DNA from: an uncultured Clostridium sp.
GTDB lineage: Bacteria > Bacillota > Clostridia > Oscillospirales > Acutalibacteraceae
Assembly (NCBI GenBank): GCA_958422185.1
Contig: CATZNW010000036.1
Location: 1 to 8,658 of the forward strand
DNA length: 8,658 nucleotides
Reading direction: 5' to 3'
Each line of letters opens with the position of its first letter. Within the stretch, counting starts at the first letter, position 1. The position numbers and the translations under genes are program-made. Below, in pieces: positions 6,888 to 8,658 of this stretch. The notes beneath the pieces are model-generated. The model did not search any database. It saw only the letters and a program-made list of their open reading frames with translations, and was not told where the DNA came from.

Positions 6888-8267
6888 ATGAAATGCGCAA
6901 TAATTCTTGCAGGCGGAAAAGGCACAAGAATGAAATCAGAAATGCCTAAAGTTATGTGCGAAGTGCTTTTTGAGCCTATGCTTTATTACGTTATAAAGGC
7001 CGTTAAGGAGGCGGGCTGCGAGGAAATATGCGTTGTTACGGGATATAAGCACGAGATAGTTGAAAACTATCTGCCAAACGGCGTTGAATCCGCTTACCAG
7101 AACCCTCAGCTCGGCACCGGTCATGCCGTTATGTGCGCGCGCAGTTTTGTAGAGCGCCATAAAGACGACAAGATCCTTATTTTAAACGGCGACGGTCCGC
7201 TTATGGATGCCGGCACGATCAATGCCGCATATGACTATCACGAGAAGAACGAAGATTCTATCACGCTGATATCGGCAATTGTTGAGGACACAAACGGAAT
7301 AGGGCACGTTAAAAGGGATGAGAACGGCAAACTGCTTTGTATAGTTGAACACAAGGACGCAACGGAAGCAGAAAAGAAAATAAATGAATCCAACGCCGGA
7401 ACATACTGGTTTAACGGCAGCGATCTGCTTTATGCACTTGATAACATAACAAACAATAACGCGCAAAACGAATATTACCTGACGGACAGCCTTGCAATAC
7501 TTTTGGCACAGGGCAGAAATGCGGGCGCATACGTCTGCGAAAACAATGAGGCGGTACTTGGCGCGAACGACAGAAAGCAGCTCAATATCCTAAACAGCAT
7601 TATGCGCCGCAACATAAACGACTTGCATATGATAAACGGCGTTGACATTCCCTGCACGGACGGCGTTATGATAGGCGACGAAGTTAAGATCGGCAAGGGC
7701 ACAACGATACTGCCGAACACGATCATCAGGGGCAAAACAGAAATAGGCGAAAACTGCGTTATCGGCCCGAACAGTTATATAAAAGATTCAAAAATCGGAA
7801 ACGAAGTTGAACTCAACAACACCCAGATAACAGACAGCGAGATCAGGGACGGCGCGGACTGCGGCCCGTTTGTAAGGATAAGGGCAAACAGCGTTGTAGG
7901 AGAAAAGGTGCATATCGGAAACTTTGTTGAGATAAAAAATTCCACGCTTGGCGAGGGCACAAAATGCGCGCATCTGACTTATGTGGGCGACAGTGATGTT
8001 GGCAGCAACGTAAACTTTGGCTGCGGCACAGTTACAGTCAATTATGACGGCAAAAACAAACACCGCTGCAAAATAGGCAACGGCGCGTTTATAGGATGCA
8101 ATACAAACCTTATTGCCCCGGTTGAGATCGGCGACCTTGCATTTACAGCCGCAGGCTCAACAATAACAGACAACGTGCCGGAAAAAGCGCTTTCCGTTGC
8201 CCGCGCAAGGCAGGTAAACAAAGAGGGCTGGGTAGACAGAAAAAAACCATATAAAAATATGAAATGA
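6888..8267 (+). CDS. glmU: Bifunctional UDP-GlcNAc pyrophosphorylase / glucosamine-1-phosphate N-acetyltransferase
   Basis: GlmU acetylates glucosamine-1-phosphate with acetyl-CoA and then couples it to UTP, giving UDP-N-acetylglucosamine for peptidoglycan and other wall polymers; it works in the cytosol as a trimer. The product is 459 residues, close to the usual 456. The N-terminal uridyltransferase has LAGGKGTRMKS (7-17), the substrate-binding PK at 20-21, Q-x5-GTGHA (71-80), the metal-site aspartate D102 in GDGPL and VEHKDAT (153-159). The C-terminal half (about 250 on) is a left-handed beta-helix of I/V-G-x4 hexapeptide repeats, with the acetyltransferase histidine in AHLTYVGD (H362) and the NYDGKNKH loop (385-392). 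An ATG at 6852 would add 12 residues but has no ribosome binding site and overlaps the promoter. The ATG at 6888 has AGAGAGGT 7 bases before it and begins at the conserved N terminus. The usual downstream partner prs is absent; a terminator follows instead. Confidence 0.97.
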   Translation: MKCAIILAGGKGTRMKSEMPKVMCEVLFEPMLYYVIKAVKEAGCEEICVVTGYKHEIVENYLPNGVESAYQNPQLGTGHAVMCARSFVERHKDDKILILNGDGPLMDAGTINAAYDYHEKNEDSITLISAIVEDTNGIGHVKRDENGKLLCIVEHKDATEAEKKINESNAGTYWFNGSDLLYALDNITNNNAQNEYYLTDSLAILLAQGRNAGAYVCENNEAVLGANDRKQLNILNSIMRRNINDLHMINGVDIPCTDGVMIGDEVKIGKGTTILPNTIIRGKTEIGENCVIGPNSYIKDSKIGNEVELNNTQITDSEIRDGADCGPFVRIRANSVVGEKVHIGNFVEIKNSTLGEGTKCAHLTYVGDSDVGSNVNFGCGTVTVNYDGKNKHRCKIGNGAFIGCNTNLIAPVEIGDLAFTAAGSTITDNVPEKALSVARARQVNKEGWVDRKKPYKNMK

Positions 8268-8342
8268 TTTTGAAAATAAAAAACTAATTTGTCTTGATTT
8301 ACAGATCAGATGTTTTTATCACGGATCGGTAATAATAAAAAT

Positions 8343-8376
8343 CGGCACAGACCTTTTCGCTCTGTGCCGTTATTTT
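8343..8376 (+). terminator. Bidirectional intrinsic terminator between glmU and the convergent gene
   Basis: CGGCACAGA (8343-8351) and TCTGTGCCG (8361-8369) form a 9-bp stem with a 9-base loop, followed by TTATTTT. On the minus strand the stem is followed by ATTTTTATTATT, an equally good U-tract, so the hairpin can also end the gene that runs in from the right edge. It is 75 bases after the glmU stop. Confidence 0.85.
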
Positions 8377-8390
8377 ATGCCTGTTTATTC

Positions 8391-8658
8391 CTATGAGATC
8401 TCGGCAGCAAGGACTTTTGAAACTGTTTCCGATTCGGTCGGTTCCGTTTCCGCTGCTTTCACCGCTTTTGCAGATCCCGACTCTGCGGTTCCTTTTGCTT
8501 CTGTTGCCTCCGATCTGACTGATTCAGCCTCGGCGCTTACAGGCAGAGAATAATCTCCGTAAACCGTTGATCCGGCATAATTCTTCCACGCCCTTACTTT
8601 TATATAGTAATCCTGTGCGTTATTTACATTGATTGTGTAACTCGTTTCGTCCGATCCG
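8391..8658 (-). CDS. C-terminal end of a probable surface protein with an Fn3-like domain (partial)
   Basis: Reading from the right edge on the minus strand, an open frame runs 88 codons to a TAG at 8391-8393; its start lies outside the window. The first 40 or so residues end a fibronectin type III-like beta sandwich: TSYTINVNN, then DYYIKVRAWKNYAGSTVYG, then DYSLPVSA. The Y-x-V-R-A-(W/Y)-(K)-x-x-x-G-x-x-x-Y-G pattern is typical of Fn3 repeats in secreted and surface proteins of gut Clostridia. A roughly 47-residue tail follows, rich in Ala, Glu, Ser, Thr and Lys (repeats like EATEAKGTAES, TEPTESETVS), low in complexity and probably unstructured. It has no LPxTG sorting signal and no closing membrane segment, so anchoring, if any, must be N-terminal. 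Function is unknown from this fragment. Confidence 0.75.
   Translation of the reverse strand, partial: GSDETSYTINVNNAQDYYIKVRAWKNYAGSTVYGDYSLPVSAEAESVRSEATEAKGTAESGSAKAVKAAETEPTESETVSKVLAAEIS

Noticed and set aside
6658..6927. An 89-codon minus-strand frame across the ppdK-glmU spacer
   Set aside because: It covers the divergent promoters and the start of glmU; the product is rich in Ile/Tyr/Phe/Lys as expected from AT-rich spacer and shows no motif.
1..8658. Mobile element, CRISPR, defence island or prophage
   Set aside because: No transposase, terminal inverted repeats of IS type, repeat-spacer array, integrase or phage-like gene was seen; the genes are housekeeping and similar in composition.

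Overview
The window looks like ordinary chromosome of a Gram-positive, gut-type Clostridia (Firmicutes). The evidence is an 878-residue pyruvate phosphate dikinase of the clostridial type, a SecA with a long charged insert and a zinc-binding tail, a bifunctional GlmU, a short lipoprotein with a lipobox, strong AGGAGG-like ribosome binding sites, sigma-A-type promoters in AT-rich gaps, and terminators with U-tracts. The exact family (for example Oscillospiraceae/Ruminococcaceae) cannot be fixed from this sequence alone.

Layout from left to right. At 19-142 on the minus strand there is a compact promoter, short structured RNA and intrinsic terminator, which I could not match to a known RNA family. 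It is divergent from a plus-strand promoter (229-257) that drives a small predicted lipoprotein (302-898). After an 80-base gap with its own promoter comes secA (979-3750). Two intrinsic terminators (3800-3846 and 3959-3994) separate secA from the convergent ppdK gene (4025-6661, minus). A 226-base divergent control region lies between ppdK and glmU (6888-8267, plus). It holds a clear ppdK promoter, repeated TATAAT-containing elements and a GGTAAT palindrome. A hairpin terminator at 8343-8376 ends glmU. It also serves a convergent gene that enters from the right edge: the last 88 codons of a probable surface protein with an Fn3-like domain (8391-8658, minus).

The genes do not form one pathway. 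SecA is the ATPase motor of the Sec export route, which would carry both the lipoprotein and the truncated surface protein. PpdK interconverts pyruvate and phosphoenolpyruvate in central carbon metabolism. GlmU makes UDP-N-acetylglucosamine, the precursor for peptidoglycan and other wall polymers. All complete genes are intact, and I see no insertion sequence, CRISPR array, tRNA, rRNA or phage-like gene.

I did not find a convincing new multi-gene system. The observations most worth following up are the unassigned structured RNA at the left edge and the repeat/palindrome cluster that overlays the ppdK promoter and leader.
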